A stretch of 64,000 nucleotides of DNA. Origin: Geothrix sp. Lineage in GTDB: Bacteria > Acidobacteriota > Holophagae > Holophagales > Holophagaceae. Positions 44,774-54,504 of this stretch are shown piece after piece. Every line of letters starts with the position of its first letter. Position 1 is the stretch's first letter. The stretch is from positions 1,848,857-1,912,856 of the forward strand of contig NZ_CP126625.1 in NCBI RefSeq assembly GCF_030219325.1, given 5' to 3'. Made by a program: the position numbers and the translations under genes. Below the pieces are notes generated by a model. It searched no databases, was not told the origin of the DNA, and saw nothing but the letters and a program-made list of their open reading frames with translations.

Positions 44774-46633
44774 TTAGGAGTTACATTTTAGGCCATCGAA
44801 TTCATAAATAATTTTATCATATTTTAATGAAATCATTATTTCGTCAGTATCGGACATGTTTGAAATAATATTTTCTAGATAATTTAGTTCATCAACTGGA
44901 AAAGCATTGACCATACTTATACCTACGTGACCAAGATCTATAGGCTTCCCAAAAAGCATAAAAGGTACCACGCGGTTCCCATTGATAGTCAGCGGCTGAC
45001 CTGTTTTCCAATCATCTAATAATCCGGTAGCTAAGACCTTGTCGGCGGATAATACGAGACTTCCTTCTAGTAACGAAGGAACACTCACTGCTCCATGCTC
45101 AATGGCCATCGCAATGATTTCGATCGTATTGATATCCTCCTTTTCAGGCGCATCCTTCGGATATCGAAAGTCTGTTTTAAGTTTATTATTAATTGTAACT
45201 AGCCATTTCAAAATAGTTTCAGAGCCATCATAAGTTGCAGCATCGAAATTCAGTTTGACTCCTTCACCTCTGAACAGGCGGAACCCATGTTCTGGAGATG
45301 TAACTTCAAATATTTTTGGAACTGCCATATGTTTTAAAAAACGGATAGTATTATATGCGTTTAATGCACGTGTAATCGATAAATCCAAATTTAAATCAAT
45401 TCTTGTCTTTGATTGGTCTTCCGTTGAAAGGGTAAATATCATGTTCCCAGATAATTGACCGCCTCCAATTGATAATTCTATTTCCTTTGTCCCACGCCGA
45501 ACCAAGGAAAGATAGGTTAGATCGATTTTATCGATCTCATTCTCGATTTCATCAAGTAGATGTATGGAAATTGGCACCTTGCTACTTGGGATATTGGGTT
45601 TCATTCTAAATACATCAGGCTTATTTACCCATCCGCCATGGGAACTTTTAATAGGTGGAACCCAATCAAATTCTCCTTCTCTTAACTCGATTTCGCGCCC
45701 CTCTTCTATCAATTGTCGGAATTTTTCTCTTCCGACTCTACCTTGATCTGTGTCTGGGAATGTCGGAGGATCCACGAGTATCGCCTCGTCGGGATTAGAC
45801 GGTCTAATTATGTAAATGGTATTTGAACAACTGCTTTCTGTTGTTACTGATAATCCAGGATTCTCTTGCTCAATTTGATGCACAAGCTGCTGCATCATTT
45901 GGGGAACTTGATCTACGCTAGGCCTAACATACGCCAATATTTCCTTAAGATGCTGATTTAGAGGGTCCAACAATTCCGGGGTCACAACCTTTCTTATTGC
46001 GAAAAATTCTTCTACTAAATCACCATATTGTTTTATCCGGTTGGTCAGCTTGATCCCACCTTCTGGCACGAATTGAGGCCACCACTCGTGACAAAAGACT
46101 AACAATTCGTCGCCAGGAGCTTCACCAAGGAATTCCTCTAGAGCTTGATCAATATTTTTTATCCATAATGTTTGATTAGTAAGTAGATCAATGCCGGGAG
46201 AACTAAAATCCTTCGACGCATAAAAATATATCTTATCGGGGGCTGGGTAAATTAATTTTTTAAATACATTTACATATAATTTTGCAATTTCTTTCCTGAT
46301 TACACCAATACCAATATTTTCATTATAATGTTTGCATTGAATTAACTCGACGATACCATCTTTAATTACAAAAATATCTCTACCAAGATCTTTGGTTTTT
46401 CCAAAATAGAATATATTGTCGCAATTTTTTGGATCTTCTTTTAAAAGCAATAAAAAAGCTAATATCTCAAATTCGTCGGATGAAAGGACAGAAAATGGAA
46501 GAGAATTATCGCGTTCAAGCCAGGGTGGAGTCAGTCGATTAAATGGTAAATCGTTTCTAGCTTGAGATTCCGTTGTAATTTTCGATCGACCATTCTCAAT
46601 ATGAATTTCATTTACTTTTTCATGATCGATCAT
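44774..46633 (-). CDS. Mrr-type PD-(D/E)xK nuclease with unknown C-terminal half, very A+T-rich
   Basis: This 619-residue protein has an N-terminal restriction-endonuclease fold: SSDEFEILAF (E54), GRDIFV (D86) and LIQCKHY (Q99-C-K101), a D-x12-QxK core like Mrr_cat. Residues from about 280 form a beta-rich part I cannot assign. The start at 46633 has GGAG at seven bases. The DNA is strikingly A+T-rich compared with both neighbours, with A/T-ending codons, so it was acquired recently from a different donor. Such enzymes usually cut modified or foreign DNA. Confidence 0.75.
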   Translation of the reverse strand: MIDHEKVNEIHIENGRSKITTESQARNDLPFNRLTPPWLERDNSLPFSVLSSDEFEILAFLLLLKEDPKNCDNIFYFGKTKDLGRDIFVIKDGIVELIQCKHYNENIGIGVIRKEIAKLYVNVFKKLIYPAPDKIYFYASKDFSSPGIDLLTNQTLWIKNIDQALEEFLGEAPGDELLVFCHEWWPQFVPEGGIKLTNRIKQYGDLVEEFFAIRKVVTPELLDPLNQHLKEILAYVRPSVDQVPQMMQQLVHQIEQENPGLSVTTESSCSNTIYIIRPSNPDEAILVDPPTFPDTDQGRVGREKFRQLIEEGREIELREGEFDWVPPIKSSHGGWVNKPDVFRMKPNIPSSKVPISIHLLDEIENEIDKIDLTYLSLVRRGTKEIELSIGGGQLSGNMIFTLSTEDQSKTRIDLNLDLSITRALNAYNTIRFLKHMAVPKIFEVTSPEHGFRLFRGEGVKLNFDAATYDGSETILKWLVTINNKLKTDFRYPKDAPEKEDINTIEIIAMAIEHGAVSVPSLLEGSLVLSADKVLATGLLDDWKTGQPLTINGNRVVPFMLFGKPIDLGHVGISMVNAFPVDELNYLENIISNMSDTDEIMISLKYDKIIYEFDGLKCNS

Positions 46634-46719
46634 AAATTTCTCCACTGTTGTATATAATTCAATTTTTACAAAAATTAATTACATCAATAAAATCGATAAT
46701 CCTTTTCCTCGTCTTACCA

Positions 46720-49700
46720 TCAAACTACCGCCGCTGTGGGCCGACTCCACCGAAGGCCTTCGGGGGTGTCGAGTCGATCCACGAGGCCTAGGTCCTCCAG
46801 AACTCCCAAGTGAGCCTGAATGGAGTCGCGGTACCGGCCCCGGGACTTGAAGACCTTGGCAAGATCTTCGAGGGACCAAAGTCGGGCACAGCTGAGCAGG
46901 AGGTCGCGCAATACCTGGAGCTGTGCACGCCGCTCTGTGGGCCAGGGCACGGGTTTGATTTCGGGTGTGGGGGCCCCTGTCAGAACTCCCGGCTCGGGCT
47001 CCGGTACCAGGCGAGGCGTCTCGAGTTCGAGGGCGGCGCCTGCGGCCCGGGCCTGGTATTCGGGCCGCAGCCAGCGCACAAGGCCCCGGGCCTCCTCGGC
47101 GGCGCGTTCCCGATTCAGGGTCACGAGGCGCTCCAAGATCTCCGCCTCGGGCAGATCTATTGGCCACCCGTAGGCCCCAGCTACCTCTGCGTCCAGCTCA
47201 TCATGAATTTGGCGGAGTATTTCGGTCTGCGCGGCTTCGTGCTGCTCGCGGTCCTTAGGCGTGAAAGACTCCCCCGCCCGCAGCTTGGCCAGGAGGTTAT
47301 ACATTCCTGTGATGGTCACGCCCCGCGCCTGGGCGGCCTTTCGGTGCGCATCCAATCGCTCTGCCAGGTCGCGGATGCGAACCCTCTGGGATTCGGTAGC
47401 GTCCGGGAAGGGGAAAGGGTCGAAGCAGCGAGAGTTGTTGTAGCGCGGGCGGTCCTCCAGTGTGCTGCCAGCAGCCGTGGCCCACGCGAGATGCACACGG
47501 GAACTCAGCACTCCCAAGTGAAAGGCATCTTCTGAAGCAATGAGAATCACTTCGCTATCGGCCAAGGTCCCCGCAGGAATGAAGGAGAATGCTCGGTGTT
47601 TCGCTGTTCTTGGTGAAAAAATCAATCGGGCGAGACCTCTCGCAGCCGGACGGAATAGCCCCCGAGGTTCTGCAAACACCCACCATTTCTCTCGGTAGGA
47701 GGGGCGGTTGTTCTGCATCCGTTCCGGCCGGACTGTCTCGAACAAATGCTGGTAAGCCGTTGGGTGAGACATCCTCAATTCGTTTTCGGTGAGGCCAAAG
47801 GCATCCAACACCCTTAATCCCCTTGGTTCATCCGTGAGATCTCGGCCGGAGAGAATGGGAACCCCGATGGCAGGTTTCCCAAGTCGCTGGTATGCGACAG
47901 CATCCAAGAGAAACCCTTTTCCAACCAATGTCATTCCTCGGTTGACCAGAGAACCGTTGGCCTTGAGGGCCACAGCACTAGCCACGTTCGCTCCTGCACT
48001 CAAATCATCGTGGATGGTCTCCACGCTTCTACTTTCGACCTTCACTGCCTCGGCCTCGGCTTCTGGTGTGTCGGCACTTCGCTCCTCGATCACGCGCCCT
48101 AGCCAGGGTTGGCCTTCGAGTCCGCCCACACTCATGGCGATGCGGACGGCAGCACCATCATCGGTCCAGGGATGGTCGGGGATGGCCCAAAGCAGCTTCA
48201 GGGGCGGCTTCCCGCTCATGTGGTGGGAGATGACGCGGCGGTTGAAGGTCTGGGTGAGGCTGTTGGTCGTGATGAGGCCGAAGCGCCGGGTATGGCCAGC
48301 CTTTACGGCCTCAGCGGCCTTGTGCCACCAGTAGAGGACGAAGTCCACGCTGTCGGGCACGGCGGGGTAGGCGGCGCGGAGGGCCTCGGCGTAGCCATCC
48401 CCCAAGGCGTCGCGCATGCGCTTGTTTCCGATGAAGGGTGGGTTGCCCACGATGAAATCTGCCTCGGGCCAGGTGGCGGGGCGTGAGTTCAGGTATTCCA
48501 GGATGGGTAACTGGGCTGACTCATCCGGGACCTCCCGACCCGTCACGCTGTGTGGCTTGGTGGTCACGCCATCCCAGTGTGTGCGCCCCGTCTCGCGGGT
48601 GTCGGTCCAGGTGAGCACGGCATCCCGGCAGGCAATGTTGCCGTAGGCCTGGAGCACCGGCTCAGGCGGAGTGTGGCCTGGGTGCAGGCGGCGGTGCCAC
48701 TGGAGGTGGCCGATCCACAGCACCATGTCGGCGATGGCGGCGGCCCAGGGTTTCACCTCGATGCCCATGAACTGCTTGGGGGTGACGACCTGCCCCTCCA
48801 GGGCCAGGGCCTGCTCCGTCTCGCCCATATCCTGAAGGCGGCGCTGCACTTCGCCTTCAAGCCGCTTCAAGGTATCGTAGGCCGCCGCGAGGAAGTTGCC
48901 TGAACCGCAGGCTGGATCGAGAATGCGGAGGTGGGCCAAGTCATGCTGGAAGCGGTGTAGTACCGTCCGGGCTTCGGCCTTCTCGGCCTCGGTAGGAAAC
49001 TCCGACAGATGGCTCAGGGCCTCAGCCTGGGCCAGATCCCAGTCCTGCCGCAGGGGCTCCTCCAGAGCCGGACGCAGCAGGCGCTCCACATATGCGCGGG
49101 GTGTGTAGTGGGCGCCTAACCGATGCCGTTCCCGACTGTCCAGAGCGCTCTCCAGTAGGGTCCCGAAGATGGAGGGATCCACCTCGGCCCAATCGAACCG
49201 GGCGGCCTGGAACAGCAGGTCGATGTCCTGGGTGCCCAGATCCAGGGCCACATACTCAGAAAAGAGGCCGCCGTTGAAGTGGAGGATGGGCAATGGCCCC
49301 CAGAGACCACCGGTGTTCATGGCATCCCAGAGGCTCTCCAGGCCGCGCACGAAGAGACGCGGATCCTTCCGCCAGCGGTCGAGCGCATCCTGGAAGGCGT
49401 TGGCAGGCAGAAGGCCCGCATCCTCGGCAAAGAAGGTAAAGACGCAACGCATGAGGAAGCGGGCCACGGCCTCGCCGGGGAAGCGTCCCTCCAGCCGCTG
49501 GGCCAGCTGGCCTAGCGTCTGAGCGACTTCGCGAGTGACGCGGGCGCGGCGGCGGGCGGGATCGAGGCTCTGCGGATCATCCCAGATGGCCCGGAAATAA
49601 GCCTGCACATCGTCCTTGAGGAGATCGTCCATGCGGAAGGTCTGGCGGCGGGCATAGCCGCCGAAATCGCCAGAGAATCCTTCCCAAACTTCGAAGACAT

Positions 49701-50085
49701 GGCCGATGTCGCAGGTAATGACGAACGGGGGCCGCTTGGGCAGGGCTTGGACATACCGAACCACCTGCCCGAAGGCCCGCTCCATATAGCGATCATGGCT
49801 CCGGGTGCCCCGGGCATTGGGCGAGCCGGGACGGCCGCCCTGCTTGGCCTCCAGCACAAAGCTTCCGGTCCGGTAGAGATCCATGAAGCCGGTGGTGGTG
49901 GTGCCGTCCCCGTGAGTTAGCCGGATCTCCTTCTCGAAGCAGTAATCGGGTGAGGTGTCTTTGGGCCCAGGGCTATCAAGTCCCAGGGCCTCACAGAAAT
50001 CCCGGAGAAAGGAATCCTTGTTGGCCCGCTCATCACCGGCAGAGCCTTTCCATTTCGATACGAAAGCAGAAGGATTCGGAGACAT
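46720..50085 (-). CDS. MmeI-like type IIL restriction-modification enzyme
   Basis: This 1121-residue protein has nuclease and methyltransferase in one chain. The N-terminal D69-x9-E79-A-K81 matches the D-x9-ExK core of MmeI. The methyltransferase has ILDPACGSGNFLAA (motif I, SAM binding) and VGNPPFIGNKRM (motif IV). The C-terminal ~400 residues should be the target recognition part and a tail resembling the MmeI C terminus. It would cut unmodified DNA at a distance and methylate adenine. A DISARM DrmMI-type methylase is the alternative; no other DISARM gene is here. Confidence 0.85.
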   Translation of the reverse strand: MSPNPSAFVSKWKGSAGDERANKDSFLRDFCEALGLDSPGPKDTSPDYCFEKEIRLTHGDGTTTTGFMDLYRTGSFVLEAKQGGRPGSPNARGTRSHDRYMERAFGQVVRYVQALPKRPPFVITCDIGHVFEVWEGFSGDFGGYARRQTFRMDDLLKDDVQAYFRAIWDDPQSLDPARRRARVTREVAQTLGQLAQRLEGRFPGEAVARFLMRCVFTFFAEDAGLLPANAFQDALDRWRKDPRLFVRGLESLWDAMNTGGLWGPLPILHFNGGLFSEYVALDLGTQDIDLLFQAARFDWAEVDPSIFGTLLESALDSRERHRLGAHYTPRAYVERLLRPALEEPLRQDWDLAQAEALSHLSEFPTEAEKAEARTVLHRFQHDLAHLRILDPACGSGNFLAAAYDTLKRLEGEVQRRLQDMGETEQALALEGQVVTPKQFMGIEVKPWAAAIADMVLWIGHLQWHRRLHPGHTPPEPVLQAYGNIACRDAVLTWTDTRETGRTHWDGVTTKPHSVTGREVPDESAQLPILEYLNSRPATWPEADFIVGNPPFIGNKRMRDALGDGYAEALRAAYPAVPDSVDFVLYWWHKAAEAVKAGHTRRFGLITTNSLTQTFNRRVISHHMSGKPPLKLLWAIPDHPWTDDGAAVRIAMSVGGLEGQPWLGRVIEERSADTPEAEAEAVKVESRSVETIHDDLSAGANVASAVALKANGSLVNRGMTLVGKGFLLDAVAYQRLGKPAIGVPILSGRDLTDEPRGLRVLDAFGLTENELRMSHPTAYQHLFETVRPERMQNNRPSYREKWWVFAEPRGLFRPAARGLARLIFSPRTAKHRAFSFIPAGTLADSEVILIASEDAFHLGVLSSRVHLAWATAAGSTLEDRPRYNNSRCFDPFPFPDATESQRVRIRDLAERLDAHRKAAQARGVTITGMYNLLAKLRAGESFTPKDREQHEAAQTEILRQIHDELDAEVAGAYGWPIDLPEAEILERLVTLNRERAAEEARGLVRWLRPEYQARAAGAALELETPRLVPEPEPGVLTGAPTPEIKPVPWPTERRAQLQVLRDLLLSCARLWSLEDLAKVFKSRGRYRDSIQAHLGVLEDLGLVDRLDTPEGLRWSRPTAAVV

Positions 50086-50164
50086 GCGGGTAGATTACCG
50101 CGAGAACGATATCCAGATCAGCACCAGGAGGCCGCTGAGCGGCCCCCTGGTGTCCAGACCAGTG

Positions 50165-50635
50165 CTACAGGGAGGGGTGGCTGGTGGCCGATTCCCCAAT
50201 CTCGTCCTCGGCCATGCCGGGAAAGTAGTAATCAATCACCTCCCTGGCCTCTTCCTCGCCCGAGCCGTCGGGAAACTCCAGCAGAGCCATCCTCACGGCG
50301 GGGAGGGGATCGTCTTCCCCCAGAAGTGGAAGCACAACCCTCAAGGTGTCAGCCGGGGCCAATCCAATTTCCAATAGGGCATGCGCCACATCCTCCCAAT
50401 CGGCCGCGACCTCATCCCGGAGGTGCCTGACAATCTCGTCGTAGGGATAGCCGTGCTGCTTCCACTCCTGGGCCTCCTCAACCCAGGCCTGATGCTCGCG
50501 GAGCACCGTGGTGATCACGTCCTCGTCCAGCCCTTCGCCTCGAAGATCCACGACGATGTCAGCCCATCCTTCCTGGCTGGCAAGGCTGTCCTCCACCAGG
50601 CCCCGCGCGTAAGAAACCCATCCCTGATCGCTCAC
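50165..50635 (-). CDS. Acidic hypothetical protein after the coupling protein gene
   Basis: This 156-residue protein starts at GTG 50635, overlapping the coupling-protein stop (GTGA), with GGGGGAGGA upstream. It is strongly acidic and mostly helical, with repeated short helices ending in LREHQAWVEEAQEW and LPLLGEDDPLPAV, somewhat like small armadillo-type repeats. I do not recognise it. Its coupling to the mobilization operon suggests an accessory transfer protein. Confidence 0.55.
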   Translation of the reverse strand: MSDQGWVSYARGLVEDSLASQEGWADIVVDLRGEGLDEDVITTVLREHQAWVEEAQEWKQHGYPYDEIVRHLRDEVAADWEDVAHALLEIGLAPADTLRVVLPLLGEDDPLPAVRMALLEFPDGSGEEEAREVIDYYFPGMAEDEIGESATSHPSL

Positions 50636-52488
50636 AGCCAGTCCTCCCCCACAGGGAGCACGAGCACCTCCGGAGCGACCGAAGGAGCCGCGAGGCCAGC
50701 CGGGATCTGGATCGATTCCGGCTTCCAGTCCGGCGGCGTGACGGCCTGAATGGCAGCCTTCGCCAGGGCCTCGGCCTCCTCCCAGGGATCCACGGCCACC
50801 ACCGGCACCCCCAGAGGCGGGCGGGTCACGGTCAGGCTCAGGGGCAGCCAGTAGGTGAACCCGTGGGACCGGGCCAGCGCCGCCCGCTCCTCGGACCAGC
50901 GCCCCCATGCATCCACAGGCATCAGGTCGGCCTCCTTCTCCGTCGGCTGGGCGTTCTTGTTGACCGGGGGGATGCGGCGGGTCCACCTGCCCAGGACCCG
51001 GCTCAGCTTCTCCCGGAGATCGTCCTCCATGTTCCGGGCCAGCCAGATCTTGGTGCCGAACCCCTGGAGCACCGCCTGCCAGTTCCTGGGGTAGACATCC
51101 TGGAGCAGCCCCATGTTCTGGATGCCCGCCACGATGGACACGCCCTTGGAGCGCAGGAGCACCAGGGCCCGCTCGATGTTCGGGAGCCGCCCGCAGTCCC
51201 CGAACTCGTCCAGCAGGAGGATGATCGGCGAGGCGCCCTCGGCCCGGTTCCGGAGGCGGCCGAAGATCATGCCCCAGAAGCAGTGGACCGGCACCCGCAG
51301 CGCATCGGACATCTCGCAGTTCATCACGTACCCGCCCCGGCGGATGAAGTCGTCGATGGTGACGGTGCTGGGCCCCTCGGTGATGGCGCTGATGCGCTCG
51401 GTCTCCCAACGGCTCAGGGAGACCACCAGATCCTGGAGCACCGGCACCTGGCTCTTGGGCTCGGACATCGCATCCCGGTAGATGGGATCCAGACCATCAA
51501 GGAAAGGCTCCAGGCGGCTCTCCCTCAGCGTCCGGGCGATCTCCTGGATGCTGGACCAGCGGCGGGAAGCCAGAATCGCCCCAAAGACCGCCCGGGCCAT
51601 GTCCCGGACCCACGGGTTCGCATCGTGGGGGTTGCTGGGGAAGAGGTGGTCCACCAGCAGATCCCTGTCCTCCTTCGAGCGGATCTCCTCCATGGGATTC
51701 CAGACACTCGAACGAGTCTCATGGCCCCGAACATCCAATCCCCAGAGGCAGGTGTTGGGGAAGGTATCCCGGAAGGGCAGCTCGGCTTTCGAGTCCTGGT
51801 AGATCCAGGGGCACAGGGCCGAATGCTGGATATGCCCGAAGACGGTCGTGGTCTTCCCAGAGCCCTGGACCCCGAAGACGAAGAGATGGCGGCTGAGGGT
51901 TTCCCAGGTGAGTGAGACCAGGGTCAGGAAGCCCTTGAACCGCTGCCGCAGCACCAGGGTCCAGCGCGATGCCAGGGTGGGAGCACGGAATCCGAGCAGT
52001 TCGGCCATGGGCCTGCCGTCACCCTTCCGGCGCCCATCCTGGATCTCGTAGGGACCAAAGTCCTCAGGGACATCCTTGAACTGGGCCTCGGCCCTGCCTT
52101 CGCCTGAGCGAATGTACTTGGGCCTCCGGTCCCAGGTGAGCCAGACCAGAAAGGCCAGGAGCACGAGGCCCGCCTGAAGGCCAAGGAACAGCGCCGCATT
52201 CCGGAAGGACCACAGGAGAAAGTCCTTCTGCTCGAGGGCCAGGAGCATCCCACCTCCGAGGCCGACGGCCGCCAGGCTCACGGGCAGGGTCTTCTTCGAG
52301 CGACGATGCTGGAGCAGCCAGCGGTTCAACCCGTCGAAGCGGTTGTGCAGGAGCACCAAGGGATCCTCATGCTCCACGAGGTACCAGCGGGTGAAGGACC
52401 AAAGGGCCCCAAGGAGCCCGAGGGCCAGGAGCAGGTACGCCCCCCAGGCCTTCCAGGCGGAAAGGAAGTGGAAAACAAGGTCCGTCAT
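50632..52488 (-). CDS. Type IV coupling protein (VirD4/TraG-like)
   Basis: This 618-residue ATPase has two N-terminal membrane segments (about 10-32 and 68-116), Walker A GVQGSGKTT (206-214), Walker B IILLLDEFGD and the VAGIQN glutamine motif. Coupling proteins bring the relaxase-DNA complex to the secretion channel. It overlaps the relaxase gene by four bases. No other secretion genes are in the island. Confidence 0.88.
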   Translation of the reverse strand: MTDLVFHFLSAWKAWGAYLLLALGLLGALWSFTRWYLVEHEDPLVLLHNRFDGLNRWLLQHRRSKKTLPVSLAAVGLGGGMLLALEQKDFLLWSFRNAALFLGLQAGLVLLAFLVWLTWDRRPKYIRSGEGRAEAQFKDVPEDFGPYEIQDGRRKGDGRPMAELLGFRAPTLASRWTLVLRQRFKGFLTLVSLTWETLSRHLFVFGVQGSGKTTTVFGHIQHSALCPWIYQDSKAELPFRDTFPNTCLWGLDVRGHETRSSVWNPMEEIRSKEDRDLLVDHLFPSNPHDANPWVRDMARAVFGAILASRRWSSIQEIARTLRESRLEPFLDGLDPIYRDAMSEPKSQVPVLQDLVVSLSRWETERISAITEGPSTVTIDDFIRRGGYVMNCEMSDALRVPVHCFWGMIFGRLRNRAEGASPIILLLDEFGDCGRLPNIERALVLLRSKGVSIVAGIQNMGLLQDVYPRNWQAVLQGFGTKIWLARNMEDDLREKLSRVLGRWTRRIPPVNKNAQPTEKEADLMPVDAWGRWSEERAALARSHGFTYWLPLSLTVTRPPLGVPVVAVDPWEEAEALAKAAIQAVTPPDWKPESIQIPAGLAAPSVAPEVLVLPVGEDWL

Positions 52489-54038
52489 CGGTCTACCTCC
52501 ACGCCGCGAGATGCGGCATTAGCGACGGTTTTCGTGGTTTCGGCCGCCACCTCGGCGACCTTCGAGACGCTCCCCACGACGGGAAGCCATCCGATCACTT
52601 GCAGGGCCCGGCGCACGGGCTCGGGGAGTTTGGCTGTCAGGCCAGCACTCCGAGCCGCCGTGGCGCCCAGGTCCGTGGCCCCTCCCGCCAGGGTTCGACC
52701 CAGCGAAAGGGGAGAGAGGGTGAGGAGATCCTTGGTGGCGCCAGCTGCTGTCCGAGCCGTCGTTGCGGCCATCTGGGCTCCGGCCTGGACCTCCTGGGGC
52801 AGAAGCTCACGGCCGCCTGCGGCCAGTGCACGGCCAGCCCCCTTGCCCAGTTCGGCCCCGGCGCGGGTGGCCCCTTGGCCCAGTTCCTTACCTGCCTGGG
52901 CCAGATCCTGACCCGCCTCCTTCCCGGCCACCTTCAACGAGGCTCCAGCGGACGGCAGGGCCGCCGCCAGACCCGTGGCCAGCTTCACGGATGCCTGGCC
53001 CACATGGATCCCGCTCCGGGCCGCGGCCTTGGCCGCCTCCATGGAGGCCCGGAGCGTGGCCTGTGTCGCCTCCTGGGCCAGCACCAGGCCCGCCCGACTC
53101 ACCTTCCGAAGTGGCGCGGGAACACCGAGTTCCTTCATGGCCTTGTCCAATGCCATGCGTCCCACGCGTCCCGCCGCCCGGGTCCCGCGCTGAACCACGC
53201 GACTACCCTGGTCCAAGGCCCGTCCGAGACGGGCCTTGGCCACGCCAAGCTCCCGTGAAGTCTCCCGCTTCTCCAGCCGACGCAGCGCCCCGGTCCGCCG
53301 ATGCTCCACCTGCTCCAGCTCCGCCTTGTGTCGCGGGCTGCCCAGCATCCCTCGGGACTCGTAGCGGGCCCGGAGCGCGGCAGTTTCGGTCAGGCTGCGC
53401 CGCTCTATGAGAAGCCGAGCCTTCCGCTCGAAGGGGCGGGCAGCCTCGGCCTTGCGCCCGGGTTCGACCCGCGTGACGGCCTCTCGGCGGTGGCGTTCGT
53501 TTTCCTTCTGCTCCCGGATGACCTCCTGGAGCCGGACCTTCTCCGCCTTGAACCTCTGATGAGCTTCCCAGTCCTGGATCCTCGGCTCATCCCCGAACAG
53601 CTCCCGATCCCAGTGCTTCTGGATGGACCCGTGGCGCCCCAGGGCCTGCTCGGACAGGCTCCCGCGCACGGCGATGTGGAAGTGGAAGCGCCCGTCCTGC
53701 TCATGGATTGCGAGGAGGTAGGGACGCCCGTTGGCATAGGCCCTGGCCAGGCGATGCCCCGATTCCTCCGCGGTCCGGGAAGGATCCGACGGGTTGCGGC
53801 TCAGGATCGCCCTGCATTCGGACTCGGAGGGAGACAGGATGACTTCGTGGTACGAGACCGATTTCCCGCCCATGGCCTCGATGGCCTGGGTTGGAGTGAG
53901 ATCCTTCCCCTCCACCCCGAGGAGTCGCGCCGAATCGCGGTCAGTCTGGGCCGCCAGATAATACGCCCGTCGGCCCAGACTCGGAGGCGTGGTGCGCCCA
54001 CGGAATCCCGGCCGGAATCCGGGCTTGATGATGGCCAT
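52485..54038 (-). CDS. Mobilization relaxase
   Basis: This 517-residue protein has an N-terminal relaxase domain with the metal triad pattern H112-x6-H119-F-H121 (IHEQDGRFHFHIAVRG) and an upstream SYHEVILSPSE strand, as in MobA-type relaxases. Residues about 280-500 are low-complexity, rich in Ala, Gly and Thr, including long runs resembling late-embryogenesis-like repeats. It nicks oriT and stays bound to DNA. The catalytic tyrosine near the N terminus (Y26 or Y27) is my guess. The start follows the accessory gene stop after one base. Confidence 0.78.
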   Translation of the reverse strand: MAIIKPGFRPGFRGRTTPPSLGRRAYYLAAQTDRDSARLLGVEGKDLTPTQAIEAMGGKSVSYHEVILSPSESECRAILSRNPSDPSRTAEESGHRLARAYANGRPYLLAIHEQDGRFHFHIAVRGSLSEQALGRHGSIQKHWDRELFGDEPRIQDWEAHQRFKAEKVRLQEVIREQKENERHRREAVTRVEPGRKAEAARPFERKARLLIERRSLTETAALRARYESRGMLGSPRHKAELEQVEHRRTGALRRLEKRETSRELGVAKARLGRALDQGSRVVQRGTRAAGRVGRMALDKAMKELGVPAPLRKVSRAGLVLAQEATQATLRASMEAAKAAARSGIHVGQASVKLATGLAAALPSAGASLKVAGKEAGQDLAQAGKELGQGATRAGAELGKGAGRALAAGGRELLPQEVQAGAQMAATTARTAAGATKDLLTLSPLSLGRTLAGGATDLGATAARSAGLTAKLPEPVRRALQVIGWLPVVGSVSKVAEVAAETTKTVANAASRGVEVDR

Positions 54039-54039
54039 G

Positions 54040-54504
54040 TCAGGCCTCCCCTCGCAGGGCCTGGACCTTCGCCTTCCCCGAGGCAGCGATGTCCGCCGCC
54101 CGTGGGCTGGTTTCCACCACGCCCATCAAGTAGGCATAGGTGTGCTGTGTGAGGCTGGTCACCACCGCCAGCGTCTGGAGGATCTGCGCCTCCCGTTCGG
54201 CCTGGCCTTCCTCCACCTTGCGGAGAATGGCTACCAGTGCCTCGATACGGGTGGCGTGGCGGGCTTGCTGCTCAGCCACTCCGACGAGAGTGCGTGCCAG
54301 AGCATCCAAGCGTGGTCCGAAATTCTCCTCGGCCATGCGCTCCCGTGCGTCGACCAGCAGATTCCTCAGTGCCTGGGTGTGGCTCACTCCTTGGCGGTTG
54401 GCCAGTTCCTCCAACACCGCCCAGCATTCCGCCCCAACGCGGGCATGCACCACGTTCTTGCCATGGGTAGAACCCAGTATTGATCGGCCTTTTCGTTCGT
54501 TCAT
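54040..54504 (-). CDS. MobC-like relaxosome accessory protein
   Basis: This 154-residue protein begins MNERKGRSILGSTHGKNVVHARVGAECWAVL, a ribbon-helix-helix-type DNA-binding start, followed by a coiled helix to the C terminus. Its position just before the relaxase and after a likely oriT fits an oriT-binding accessory factor. The start at 54504 has AGGAG at seven bases; the longer frame is unsupported. Confidence 0.65.
   Translation of the reverse strand: MNERKGRSILGSTHGKNVVHARVGAECWAVLEELANRQGVSHTQALRNLLVDARERMAEENFGPRLDALARTLVGVAEQQARHATRIEALVAILRKVEEGQAEREAQILQTLAVVTSLTQHTYAYLMGVVETSPRAADIAASGKAKVQALRGEA

Noticed and set aside
46720-50085. Assignment of the methylase as DISARM DrmMI
   Set aside because: None of the DISARM helicase or phospholipase-like genes is nearby, and the MmeI-type nuclease motif is intact at the N terminus.
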